43,740 nt of DNA from an uncultured Bacteroidales bacterium (GTDB taxonomy: Bacteria > Bacteroidota > Bacteroidia > Bacteroidales > P3): the NCBI GenBank assembly GCA_900316965.1, contig ONEY01000017.1, positions 1 through 43,740 on the forward strand. Direction: 5' to 3'. The position numbers and the translations under genes are program-made. Below the pieces are notes generated by a model. The model was not told where the DNA came from, made no database searches, and saw only the letters and a list, made by a program, of their open reading frames with translations. Below are positions 35,991 to 43,716 of the stretch, one piece after another; the stretch's first letter is position 1; every line of letters starts with the position of its first letter.

Positions 35991-37206
35991 TCCTCGCAAC
36001 ATATCCATAGCCGACTACGACTACCCTCTCCCCGACGACCGCATAGCAAAATTCCCTCTCGACCAGCGAGACCAATCCAAACTGCTCGTCTACCAAAAGG
36101 GACAAATATCCGAATCGCGGTTCTTCCACCTGCCCGAGTTGCTCCCTCATGGCGCAATGCTTCTCTTCAACAACACCAAAGTCATCCACGCTCGACTCTT
36201 CTTCCGCAAACCAACGGGCTCTCTCATCGAGATATTCTGCCTCGAACCCTGGAAACAACCTGTGGCTACAGCATTCGAGGAACGCCAACACGGCACATGG
36301 CTATGCTTTATCGGCAACAACAAGAAGTGGAAAGAATCTCCACTGTCACGACAATTCGAAATCAACAACACTACCCAAACAATAACAGCCACCCGCCGCG
36401 AAGCCATAGGCAATGCATGGCTTGTCGACTTTGAATGGAGTGGCGGCATAAGCTTTGCCGAACTTATCGATGCCGTAGGCGTCATCCCTCTCCCCCCCTA
36501 CCTGCACCGTGAGGCGCAAGAAAGCGACAACGAACGTTACCAAACCGTCTACGCTCACTACGAAGGCTCGGTAGCGGCACCCACAGCGGGCTTGCACTTC
36601 ACCGACACCCTGCTCGACAACCTCACCTCCAAAGGGTTTAAAACTGAATACATAACCCTCCATGTTGGCGCAGGCACCTTCAAACCTGTATCATCCGACA
36701 CCATCGGCGAACACGAGATGCACGTCGAAAAAGTACAAATCAGCCGCACCAACCTGCATCATATCTTAGACCATTTCGGCAACCCTATCATTCCTGTCGG
36801 CACAACAACAGTACGCACACTCGAGTCTGCCTATTGGTTCGGTGTTCAACTGCAATCCAACCCCAACCTCGAGGCAATGCACGTCCTGCAATGGGACCCC
36901 TACCAACTTGAAAGCATAAACATCTCTGCCGAGCAGTCCTACCGCAACGTGCTCGACTGGATGGAGCGACAAGGCATCGAACACCTCGATGGCGACACCC
37001 AACTACTCATTGCCCCGGGATACAAATACCACGTCATTAGCGGACTCATAACCAACTTTCACCAACCCAAAAGCACCCTGCTGCTTCTTGTCTCCGCCCT
37101 GATAGGCGACGCATGGAAAGATTGCTACCGCTACGCCCTCGACAACGGCTTCCGATTTTTGAGTTACGGCGACAGCTGCCTCTTTTTGCCCGACAAAACC
37201 AAATGA
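35980..37206 (+). CDS. queA: S-adenosylmethionine:tRNA ribosyltransferase-isomerase
   Basis: Transfers the ribosyl part of SAM to 7-aminomethyl-7-deazaguanine in tRNA, forming epoxyqueuosine. Signatures: YDYPLPDDRIAKFPL at the start, LLFNNTKVIHARL near residue 60, VAAPTAGLHFT near 200 and LHVGAGTFKPV. The ATG at 35980 is preferred over a TTG 21 bases upstream because the N-terminal family motif begins just after it; the protein is then 408 residues. It overlaps pssA by 11 bases and comF by four, so all three are probably co-translated. Confidence 0.95.
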   Translation: MPNNPRNISIADYDYPLPDDRIAKFPLDQRDQSKLLVYQKGQISESRFFHLPELLPHGAMLLFNNTKVIHARLFFRKPTGSLIEIFCLEPWKQPVATAFEERQHGTWLCFIGNNKKWKESPLSRQFEINNTTQTITATRREAIGNAWLVDFEWSGGISFAELIDAVGVIPLPPYLHREAQESDNERYQTVYAHYEGSVAAPTAGLHFTDTLLDNLTSKGFKTEYITLHVGAGTFKPVSSDTIGEHEMHVEKVQISRTNLHHILDHFGNPIIPVGTTTVRTLESAYWFGVQLQSNPNLEAMHVLQWDPYQLESINISAEQSYRNVLDWMERQGIEHLDGDTQLLIAPGYKYHVISGLITNFHQPKSTLLLLVSALIGDAWKDCYRYALDNGFRFLSYGDSCLFLPDKTK

Positions 37207-37901
37207 AAATCCCTTTCCTGCAAGACTTCGTCGAACTCTTCTTCCCCAAAGTGTGTTGTGTCTGTGGCTCACCTTTGGTCGGCGACGAGCATTCCATATG
37301 CTGCAACTGTCTGCTCAACCTTCCCGAAGCTCTAACAGCACAAGCCACCCCCAACTATTTGGAATATCGCCTTGCAGGACGCATACCCATCGAGCATGCC
37401 TCCGCCCAACTTATATTCAAAAAAGAAAGCGGCACACAAAAAATACTCCATCAGATAAAATACCACGACAACCAAAAGCTAGCCATCACCATGGGGCGTC
37501 AATTAGGGGCGACACTTACAAACTCCGGCAAATACAACGATGTAGATTTCTTAGTTCCAGTTCCGCTCCACCCCAGCAAAGAGCGCAAAAGAGGTTACAA
37601 CCAAAGCCTTCTCCTATGCAAAGGCATCCAGCAAACATTCTTCTGCGACATCGAAGACACCGTGTTGATCCGCAACCAACGCACAGAGTCACAAACCCGT
37701 AAAAACCGCGAAGAACGATTAGAGAACATGAGGGGAGTCTTTTCCATCCGCGACAAGAAAAAATTTGAAGGAAAGCACATAATGCTAGTTGACGATGTCG
37801 TCACCACAGGAGCCACAACCGAAGCCTGTTGGCAAGCCCTTAAAGACATTGAAGGCATTCGCATTAGCATAGCAGCCCTCGCCGTAGCCGGCGACACCTG
37901 A
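37203..37901 (+). CDS. ComF-family phosphoribosyltransferase-like protein
   Basis: Phosphoribosyltransferase-fold protein related to ComF of DNA uptake. The N-terminus has a zinc-ribbon pattern (CCVCGS then CCNC, residues about 18-38); then PVPLHPSKERKRGYNQS near 118 and the PRPP-binding MLVDDVVTTGATTEACW near 195. The ATG at 37203 overlaps the queA stop as ATGA, giving 232 residues; a longer frame upstream lies wholly inside queA. Whether it serves competence here is unknown. It is followed directly by the mosaic repeat region. Confidence 0.92.
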   Translation: MKIPFLQDFVELFFPKVCCVCGSPLVGDEHSICCNCLLNLPEALTAQATPNYLEYRLAGRIPIEHASAQLIFKKESGTQKILHQIKYHDNQKLAITMGRQLGATLTNSGKYNDVDFLVPVPLHPSKERKRGYNQSLLLCKGIQQTFFCDIEDTVLIRNQRTESQTRKNREERLENMRGVFSIRDKKKFEGKHIMLVDDVVTTGATTEACWQALKDIEGIRISIAALAVAGDT

Positions 37902-37924
37902 TAACAAGGTGTTGGACGAGAATA

Positions 37925-38511
37925 GTTAACGTAAAAGTTAAGGTTAAAGTTAAAGTCAAGGTTAAGGTTATCGTTAAGGTTAACGTTAAGGTTAGCGTCA
38001 GGCCCTTGCCGCAGGCAAGCAATTTCTGTTTTTTTCTGTTTTTTCTGTTTTTTTCTGTAATGAAAAAAAATCGTTAACGTTAGCGTTAAGGTTATCGTTA
38101 AAGTTAGCGTCAGGCCCTTGCCGCAGGCAAGCAATTTCCGTTTTTTTCTGTTTTTTCTGTTTTTTTCTGTAATGAAAAAAAATGCGAGCGCCAGCGAGCA
38201 AAGTTAATGTTAAGGTTAAGGTTAGCGTTAAGGTTAGCGTTAAGGTTAGCATTAAGGTTAGCGTTAGCGTTAAGGTTAGCGTCAGGCCCTTGCCGCAGGC
38301 AAGCCAATTTCTGTTTTTTTCTGTTTTTTCTGTTTTTTTCTGTAATGAAAAAAAATGCGAGCGCCAGCGAGCAAAGTTAATGTTAATGTTAAGGTTAACG
38401 TTAAGGTTAGCGTCAGGCCCTTGCCGCAGGCAAGCAATTTCTGTTTTTTTCTGTTTTTTCTGTTTTTTTCTGTAATGAAAAAAAATCGTTATCGTTAAGG
38501 TTAACGTTAAA
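37925..38511. repeat. Mosaic repeat: hexamer arrays alternating with four 75-bp hairpin/T-tract units
   Basis: Five arrays of a GTTARS-type hexamer (12, 6, 13, 6 and 4 units, in perfect 6-base register) alternate with four near-identical units at 37997-38071, 38109-38183, 38281-38356 and 38412-38486. Each unit begins GTCAGGCC, carries the hairpin CTTGCC-GCA-GGCAAG, then CTG-spaced runs of six or seven T, and ends TAATGAAAAAAAAT. Units 2 and 3 are followed by an extra 19-base spacer (GCGAGCGCCAGCGAGCAAA). Each hairpin plus T-rich tail could terminate rightward transcription from comF. The minus-strand frames across it are open only because the repeat has no stop codons. Confidence 0.95.
37997..38071 (+). 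terminator. First hairpin/T-tract unit after comF
   Basis: The hairpin CTTGCC-GCA-GGCAAG (38005-38019) followed by a T-rich tract is the first of four such units. It comes about 100 bases after the comF stop and is the best candidate for its terminator. The tract starts six bases after the stem, so efficiency is uncertain. Confidence 0.45.
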
Positions 38512-38526
38512 AAAAACACCTCCCAC

Positions 38527-38557
38527 TTGCACAGATTAGATTATTTTTATAATTTCG
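38527..38557 (+). promoter_or_regulatory. Promoter of pyrH-frr-birA
   Basis: TTG (38527-38529), 20 bases, then TAATTTCG (38550-38557), one mismatch from TAnnTTTG. It lies just after the mosaic repeat and about 80 bases before pyrH. Confidence 0.5.
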
Positions 38558-38639
38558 TTGTTTCAATAGAAAACCCCACACTTTTATCAAAACACTACAA
38601 ATCAAACAATAATATATAAATCTAGATATTCTTGACACA

Positions 38640-39347
38640 ATGAAATACAATCGAGTTCTTTTAAAATTGAGCGGAGAGTCGCTCATGGGCAGCCAAAGTT
38701 ACGGCATAGACCCTTCAATGCTTGAGCAATATGCCAAAGATATACGTCAAGCCGTTGAACAGCACGTCGAAGTCGCCATAGTCATCGGTGGCGGCAACAT
38801 TTTCAGAGGTTTGAGTGGAGCCGCCAAAGGCATGGACCGTGTTCAAGGCGACTACATGGGCATGCTCGCCACACTCATTAACAGCATGGCGCTTCAAGCC
38901 GAACTTGAAAAACAAGGACTTAAAACCGAGCTACTTAGCGGACTCGCCATAGAGCCCATCTGCAAAGAGATGAGCCGCCGCCGTGCCATAGAGGCAATGC
39001 AAAACGGCAAGGTTGTCATCATCGGAGGAGGCAGTGGCAACCCATTCTTCACCACCGACACAGCATCCGCACTTCGTGCCGTCGAAATCAAAGCCGACGC
39101 CATTCTCAAAGGCACCCGTGTCGATGGCGTTTACACCGCCGACCCCGAGAAAGATCCCTCAGCAAAAAAATATGAGCAGCTCACCTTCCAAGAGGCCATG
39201 GCAAAAAAACTCAAAGTCATGGACCTCACCGCCTTTGCGCTATGCGAAGAAAACAACCTCCCCATCTATGTCTTCGACATGAACAAGCCCGGCAACCTCC
39301 TCAAAGCTGTTAGCGGCGAGAACATCGGTACCGAAGTGCACAAATAA
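38640..39347 (+). CDS. pyrH: UMP kinase
   Basis: Phosphorylates UMP to UDP; hexameric bacterial enzyme. LLKLSGESLMG at the start, GGGNIFRG near residue 57, DYMGMLATLINSMAL near 75 and GTRVDGVYTADPEKDPSAK near 160 are diagnostic. Length 235. It precedes frr by 45 bases, the widely conserved pyrH-frr pairing. Confidence 0.97.
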   Translation: MKYNRVLLKLSGESLMGSQSYGIDPSMLEQYAKDIRQAVEQHVEVAIVIGGGNIFRGLSGAAKGMDRVQGDYMGMLATLINSMALQAELEKQGLKTELLSGLAIEPICKEMSRRRAIEAMQNGKVVIIGGGSGNPFFTTDTASALRAVEIKADAILKGTRVDGVYTADPEKDPSAKKYEQLTFQEAMAKKLKVMDLTAFALCEENNLPIYVFDMNKPGNLLKAVSGENIGTEVHK

Positions 39348-39392
39348 CACTACCCAGCGAATTAATTAATAACTATATAACACCTATCATTC

Positions 39393-39956
39393 ATGAACGA
39401 CTTATCAAAAGCTTGCATTGACGAAGCTAACCAAAGTATGCACAGCGCCATCAATTTCCTTGAGAAAGAGCTGGCCAAGATACGCGCAGGCAAAGCCAAT
39501 CCCGGCATGCTCGACGGAGTTAAAATCGACTATTACGGAACACCCACCGAAATCAGCCAGGCAGCAAACATCAGCACCCCCGACCCGCGCAACATCGTCA
39601 TCCAACCTTGGGACAAAACCATCATCGGCGCCATCAACAAGGCCATCCTCGACGCCAACCTCGGTTTCACCCCACGCCATGAGGGCGAAATCCTTCGCAT
39701 CGTCATCCCCCCTCTGACAGAGGAACGACGCAAAGAACTCACCAAAGCAGCCAAAACAGAAGTTGAAAACAGCAAGGTGAACATCCGCAACGCTCGTCGC
39801 AACGTTATGGACAAAGTGAAAAAACTCAAAGACAAATCAGTCCCCGAGGACGAAGTGAAACAAGTCGAAAAAGAGATTCAAGACATCACCGACAAATTCA
39901 TCGGAGAATGCGACAAAATCTTCGCCGCAAAAGAAAAAGAGATCATGACAGTGTAA
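39393..39956 (+). CDS. frr: Ribosome recycling factor
   Basis: Splits post-termination ribosomes with EF-G. All-helical plus small domain protein of 187 residues: ELAKIRAGKANPGMLDGV near residue 28, YGTPTEISQAANIS, PPLTEERRKEL near 107 and the C-terminal NIRNARRNVMDKVKKL. Its stop codon overlaps the birA start by one base (TAATG). Confidence 0.97.
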   Translation: MNDLSKACIDEANQSMHSAINFLEKELAKIRAGKANPGMLDGVKIDYYGTPTEISQAANISTPDPRNIVIQPWDKTIIGAINKAILDANLGFTPRHEGEILRIVIPPLTEERRKELTKAAKTEVENSKVNIRNARRNVMDKVKKLKDKSVPEDEVKQVEKEIQDITDKFIGECDKIFAAKEKEIMTV

Positions 39957-40678
39957 TGAAGATCCTTCATTTCGACAGTCTCGAATCAACCAACAAATAT
40001 TGTGAACTCCTCGACCCTCAAAGCCTCGAGGAGTTCACTGTTGTCTGCGCACACAAGCAGACCGCCGGCAAAGGACAAAGAGGCAACACCTGGTTTAGCG
40101 AGCCCTACAAAAACCTCACCTTCAGCGTCATACTCAACCCAACCTTTATCGCCGCCGCCGACCAGTACAATTTAACCATGTGCCTCGCTCTGGCGGTGGC
40201 AGAGACCATCGACCTCTATTGCGGCAAAAAAAGAGCGCAGATAAAATGGCCCAACGACATATATGTCGATGGCAAAAAGATATGCGGCATCCTCACCAGC
40301 AGCAGCATAAGCAATGGATATCTATCCCAGTCCATTTGCGGTATAGGACTCAACGTCAACCAAACCATATTCCCTGACTGGATACCCAACCCCACCTCCA
40401 TCAAACTGCTCACCAATAAAGATACCGACACAAACAAAGTCCTTGAATCATTTTTGAGCAACCTACAGCGACTCTACCTTGTCACAAAAAATGATGCCGA
40501 AGCCATAAAGAAAAGCTATCTAGGGAGGCTTTACCGGCTCGACAAGACAGCAAGATACAAGTACATAGGGAAAGAAATAGAGGCCACGATACGAGGCATA
40601 GACCAATTCGGACATCTCCGCCTTGAGCACAACGGAAAAGAGATCGTATGCGCCCTTAAAGAAGTTATGTTTCTATAA
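39956..40678 (+). CDS. birA: Biotin-protein ligase (monofunctional)
   Basis: Activates biotin as biotinyl-AMP and attaches it to carboxylase carrier domains. QTAGKGQRGNTWFSEP near residue 38 is the biotinyl-AMP loop, KWPNDIYVDGKKICGIL near 90 holds the catalytic lysine region, and a small C-terminal SH3-like domain follows. There is no N-terminal DNA-binding domain, so it is not a repressor. The ATG at 39956 is chosen over a longer frame that lies within frr; the protein has 240 residues. Confidence 0.94.
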   Translation: MKILHFDSLESTNKYCELLDPQSLEEFTVVCAHKQTAGKGQRGNTWFSEPYKNLTFSVILNPTFIAAADQYNLTMCLALAVAETIDLYCGKKRAQIKWPNDIYVDGKKICGILTSSSISNGYLSQSICGIGLNVNQTIFPDWIPNPTSIKLLTNKDTDTNKVLESFLSNLQRLYLVTKNDAEAIKKSYLGRLYRLDKTARYKYIGKEIEATIRGIDQFGHLRLEHNGKEIVCALKEVMFL

Positions 40679-40716
40679 GCCCACAATCCATTCTTAACAC
40701 AAAAGCTTTCTGTCTG

Positions 40717-41559
40717 CTACAACTTCTCAAACTGCCATTTTATCCCATCATCATATGGCACAAAATCATCTATAGTATTGTAGGCAGGGTCGTATAGAAA
40801 ATACAAATTGTTGCCACCCTTCATAGCTCTAACATGGTCAACAAGCAATCTTTCAACAAAAAGAGTGCCACATTGGTAGCCCAAATCCCGAGCCAAACGG
40901 TATGCATCGTTGACATCTATACGGTCAAACGAGGTACGCATATTTGCCTTGTCACCATTCAATGATGTCACCGTGCCATGGAAATCATCGTCGACACTGG
41001 CATCCTTATAAAACACCTGAGCCGTGTCGGCATTGTCAAACCTGAGCCATACCCCCAACGAAAAATGGCGTAACATGTAGTCGTACGAAAATTTTGAACC
41101 TCGACGGGTTTCAAAGCCACTAGTCTCGGGCTTCACATATTCCTCTGCCTCCATCTGGACAAAATCAACGACTATATGATTGTCGTCAGCCTTAGGCAAC
41201 GACGCTTCCGACTGCACCACGACGACAGGAATATGAGTGCGACTCAGCACAAAAAGGAACATTTCAGAAAACTGTGAGATGAAAATACTATCGTCAATCT
41301 TGTCAAGAATTGCCGTTTTCGAGCTAATAACCGAGTCCTGCTCATGTTCCGACATAAACATAAAACCAGCTATCTCGTTGAGCGAGCTATTTGTGTGTAT
41401 CACCTTCGATGGCAAAGCGACATATATCTGTTCCGTAGCATTGCCTTTGGCGCGCCCAAACTTGTACAGATAAGAACCTGCATAGTACAAGTCACTCTTA
41501 CATCCCACAAAAACCATCGACAACAAAACACATACAATCAATACTTTCTTATTCTTCAT
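40717..41559 (-). CDS. Lipoprotein of unknown function
   Basis: A 280-residue exported lipoprotein that I do not recognise. The lipobox FVGC gives lipid Cys20. The mature part begins SDLYYAGSYLYKFG and looks like a mixed alpha/beta domain with few low-complexity parts. Segments such as HIPVVVVQSEASLP, HIVVDFVQMEAEEY and FDRIDVNDAYRLARDLGYQCG suggest a folded periplasmic or outer-membrane domain like other Bacteroidales orphan lipoproteins. It converges with birA, 38 bases between stops, and has no operon partner. It borders the mobile-element region at the right end. Confidence 0.75.
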   Translation of the reverse strand: MKNKKVLIVCVLLSMVFVGCKSDLYYAGSYLYKFGRAKGNATEQIYVALPSKVIHTNSSLNEIAGFMFMSEHEQDSVISSKTAILDKIDDSIFISQFSEMFLFVLSRTHIPVVVVQSEASLPKADDNHIVVDFVQMEAEEYVKPETSGFETRRGSKFSYDYMLRHFSLGVWLRFDNADTAQVFYKDASVDDDFHGTVTSLNGDKANMRTSFDRIDVNDAYRLARDLGYQCGTLFVERLLVDHVRAMKGGNNLYFLYDPAYNTIDDFVPYDDGIKWQFEKL

Positions 41560-41672
41560 GTTGTTTGCTTACATTACAATTGTATTCTTTTAACGAGACA
41601 TGAGCCAATATATTGTGCAACCAAACTCCTCAAAAATCCTGGGGTCGCAGAGCATGTCTACTTAAAAGACTC

Positions 41673-41995
41673 TCATTGACATGATGTGGTAGCACCAAAT
41701 TCCACCAAACCAATCTTTGGTTTACTTGTCATTTTTAAGTTTTCTATATGATCATAAATGAAATGCCTATTTTTTGATTTTGAATCCCTTTTGTATTCTG
41801 ACGATGGCAACAATTCAAATGATTTTATTGTTGCATCAAACAGTTCCTTGCAGGACGAGTCAACATTACAATAACAAATCGCTGATATATACCATAAACT
41901 ATTATACCACTCATTTTGGCACACGTACTGTTTATCTATATATAATAGTTCTCTCCAGTATTTTATTGCAGAATCCAATCCATAAAAATCATATA
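41673..41995 (-). pseudogene. 3' remnant of a TPR-type protein gene cut off next to the IS
   Basis: An open frame of about 105 codons without its own ATG; it runs in frame up to the IS edge. The translation (DSAIKYWRELLYID, EWYNSLWYISAICYCN, SCKELFDATIKS) resembles the last TPR-like helices of Bacteroidetes proteins with helix pairs of this sort. The stretch is much richer in A and T than the housekeeping genes. The 5' part of the gene is not found on the far side of the IS within the window, so the insertion was probably accompanied by a deletion or rearrangement. Function unknown. Confidence 0.5.
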
Positions 41996-42067
41996 TGTTG
42001 CACCATGAAAAGTAGACACGGAAGGGCGGAAAAAAACATATACGATTGCAGAATGGAGATTATTTCT

Positions 42068-42075
42068 TATCTTTG
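42068..42075 (+). promoter_or_regulatory. -7 box of the IS transposase promoter
   Basis: TATCTTTG, an exact TAnnTTTG, lies 30-40 bases before the OrfA start, the standard place in an IS left end. Confidence 0.6.
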
Positions 42076-42104
42076 CACGGTGAAGTTAAATCCGCCAGAA
42101 AGGA

Positions 42105-42461
42105 ATGCTTTTTATGGGAAAACATTACAATCCATTAGAGAAAGAGTTCTTGATCCGTCAGTACAAGCTGAACGGTCAGATCAAGCTGCGTGACTTCTGC
42201 GACATACATAACATCTCAGACAGCGCCTTCAAGAACTGGCTTAAGAAGTACGAGGAAGGCGGTCTGGAGGGACTGGCCCGTGCGGATGCGGAGATAGGAG
42301 AAGTGCTTCCTGACGGCGTTGACCGCACGGAAGAGGCCTACAAACGTGAGATACTGAGACTGCGCATAGAGAATGAGAGATTAAAAAAAAATTATGCGGT
42401 GGTGAAGAGCGCGGATGGGAAAACGGAGTATGTTCATTTAAAAACGAAGAGTTCAAAATAG
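42105..42461 (+). CDS. IS3-family transposase OrfA
   Basis: Helix-turn-helix DNA-binding protein of 118 residues (115 if the ATG at 42114 is used). The HTH segment is IKLRDFCDIHNISDSAFKNWLKKYEEGG, and a leucine-zipper-like helix follows (EEAYKREILRLRIENERLKKN). Directly after the zipper lies a run of nine A (42383-42391), the probable -1 slippage site that fuses OrfA to OrfB. The stop codon overlaps the GTG of OrfB by one base. Confidence 0.93.
   Translation: MLFMGKHYNPLEKEFLIRQYKLNGQIKLRDFCDIHNISDSAFKNWLKKYEEGGLEGLARADAEIGEVLPDGVDRTEEAYKREILRLRIENERLKKNYAVVKSADGKTEYVHLKTKSSK
42383..42391 (+). promoter_or_regulatory. A9 programmed -1 frameshift site
   Basis: Nine consecutive A within OrfA. 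The -1 frame from here is open without a stop through the OrfB start at 42461, as required for an OrfAB fusion transposase. Such sites are established for IS3-family elements. Confidence 0.75.
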
Positions 42462-43417
42462 TGGGTATGTTGTCGAGGGAATTTAACGTCAAAGACATCT
42501 GTGAGATGATGGGTGTCAGCCGCTCGGGCTACTACAAGTGGCTGAAGCGGGACCCTTCGGACCGTGACGTCAACCGTGAGGCCATGGTCGGGGTGGTCAG
42601 GAATGTGCATTGCGAACACCCCTCCCACGGTTATCGCTGGGTGGCCGCATACATCCGCACAACTCTGAAGACGAAGGTCAGCGACAACTTTGTATACAAG
42701 TGTTTCCGGTATCTGGGCATCAAGTCCGAGACCAGACACCGCCATCATTACAAGGCAAGAAAGGTAAAAGACAGATACCCGAACCTCATCTTGTCAACCT
42801 GGGATACCGTGGACCGTCCGAGACAGGTGATTGTGTCCGACATGACCGCCTTGAAATTTTGGATATTCTATTTTGAGTTGACATTCTATTTCGATGTGTT
42901 CACAAAGGAAATACTCACATGGAGGCTGGCTGATAGGAGAGGCTCCAGGGAACAATATGTCGACGGGTTACAGGATGTGGTCGACATGCTCAAAGGAAGC
43001 CACGAGCCGACTGTCCTCCACACCGACCAAGGCAGCGTATACGCATCCTTGGCCTACAACGAACTCATCAAGGACACTTTGATCGTCCGCTCCATGTCAA
43101 GAGCAGGAAAGCCTACTGACAACCCTGTCAACGAGGCGCTGAACGGATGGATAAAGGAAGAACTGATAATCGATTTCAAGATAGACCAGTACAGAACAAA
43201 AGAAGAGGTGAAACAGTGTATCAGAAAGTATGTGTATTTCTATAATGAAGAAAGGCCATGTTTCGCCATCAGATACGACACGCCTGCCAACTATCGCAGA
43301 AGATACAACAAGGGTGAATTGGATGTAAGGGACACTTTCTCTACAAGGCAACTCTCGGATGTACCCAAATTCTTGCAAAAACGAAGGAAGGAGGCTGATA
43401 ATGAAATAAGTACTTAA
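42461..43417 (+). CDS. IS3-family transposase OrfB (DDE integrase domain)
   Basis: Catalytic part of the transposase, 318 residues from an apparent GTG. An HTH_21-type region (MMGVSRSGYYKWLKR, then HPSHGYRWVAAYI) precedes an rve integrase core. The catalytic residues can be placed: Asp in VIVSDMTALKFW near residue 129, Asp in LHTDQGSVYA near 191, and Glu in DNPVNEALNGWIKEEL near 227, the D-D-35-E spacing. The frame is intact, so the element may be active. It is most likely expressed as OrfAB by frameshifting, and the GTG may not be a true start. Confidence 0.94.
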   Translation: MGMLSREFNVKDICEMMGVSRSGYYKWLKRDPSDRDVNREAMVGVVRNVHCEHPSHGYRWVAAYIRTTLKTKVSDNFVYKCFRYLGIKSETRHRHHYKARKVKDRYPNLILSTWDTVDRPRQVIVSDMTALKFWIFYFELTFYFDVFTKEILTWRLADRRGSREQYVDGLQDVVDMLKGSHEPTVLHTDQGSVYASLAYNELIKDTLIVRSMSRAGKPTDNPVNEALNGWIKEELIIDFKIDQYRTKEEVKQCIRKYVYFYNEERPCFAIRYDTPANYRRRYNKGELDVRDTFSTRQLSDVPKFLQKRRKEADNEIST

Positions 43418-43554
43418 GTGTGTCCACTTTTGAAAAAGAAAATGACAAAAAAAAACGCAATTTGTCTATTTTTAGAAAATTATAACTGAAAAAAACAACG
43501 AATTTGTTTACTTTTGTAAAAGATTAATCAACTAAAATTATTTTTTGTGTCTAC

Positions 43555-43650
43555 TTTATTAGGCTGGTACATTCAACTTCCTAAAACGGTGTTGTTCAAA
43601 CATTTCTACTTATTTGTACTTGCCAGTTGAACCTACGCTTCCCTAATAAA
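43555..43650. repeat. Interrupted inverted repeat
   Basis: TTTATTAGG (43555-43563) and TTCAACT (43572-43578) on the left pair with AGTTGAA (43625-43631) and CCTAATAAA (43642-43650) on the right. The arms are separated by a 46-base centre. It could be a fold-back remnant of a mobile element or a structured leader. Confidence 0.55.
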
Positions 43651-43685
43651 ATGTCTATGGTAAAAAGTTAAAAAATCCTCCCACT

Positions 43686-43716
43686 TTTGTTAGATATATT
43701 TTTTTGTGTAATTTTG
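43686..43716 (+). promoter_or_regulatory. Rightward promoter for a gene beyond the right edge
   Basis: TTTG (43686-43689), 19 bases, then TAATTTTG (43709-43716): full consensus. Transcription would begin near 43723 and leave the window. Confidence 0.75.

Larger units (their letters stand above)
42006..43433 (+). mobile_element. IS3-family insertion sequence (IS150-like)
   Basis: Two overlapping transposase frames are bounded by imperfect inverted repeats: TGAAAAGTAGACAC (42006-42019) and GTGTCCACTTTTGA (43420-43433), 12 of 14 positions matching. The terminal TG/CA may lie some 10 bases further out (TG at 41996 on the left), since AAAAGTxGACAC is often subterminal in this group. Another copy of the end motif, GTGTCTACTTT, occurs at 43547-43557, so the right end is not settled. 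No target-site duplication could be recognised with any of these choices. Confidence 0.9.

Noticed and set aside
37925..38511. CRISPR array
   Set aside because: The repeated cassettes are 75 bp with a T-rich body, and what lies between them is hexamer repeat rather than unique spacers. No cas genes are nearby.
37595..38519. Long minus-strand frames (179 and 173 codons) with NLNLNV, TLTLTL and KKQKKQKK segments
   Set aside because: They result from the hexamer arrays and cassettes, which lack stop codons in two or more minus frames. The composition is purely repetitive, there is no start signal, and one frame runs into comF antisense.
39908..39955. Upstream start for birA within frr
   Set aside because: The extra 16 residues are a highly basic antisense-like tail of frr sequence. 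The family begins at MKILHFDSLESTN, whose ATG overlaps the frr stop by one base.
38640..40678. tRNA or rRNA genes in the housekeeping segments and the intergenic gaps
   Set aside because: No cloverleaf, T-loop GGTTCRA pattern or rRNA-like sequence was recognised by eye. A dedicated tRNA search was not possible.
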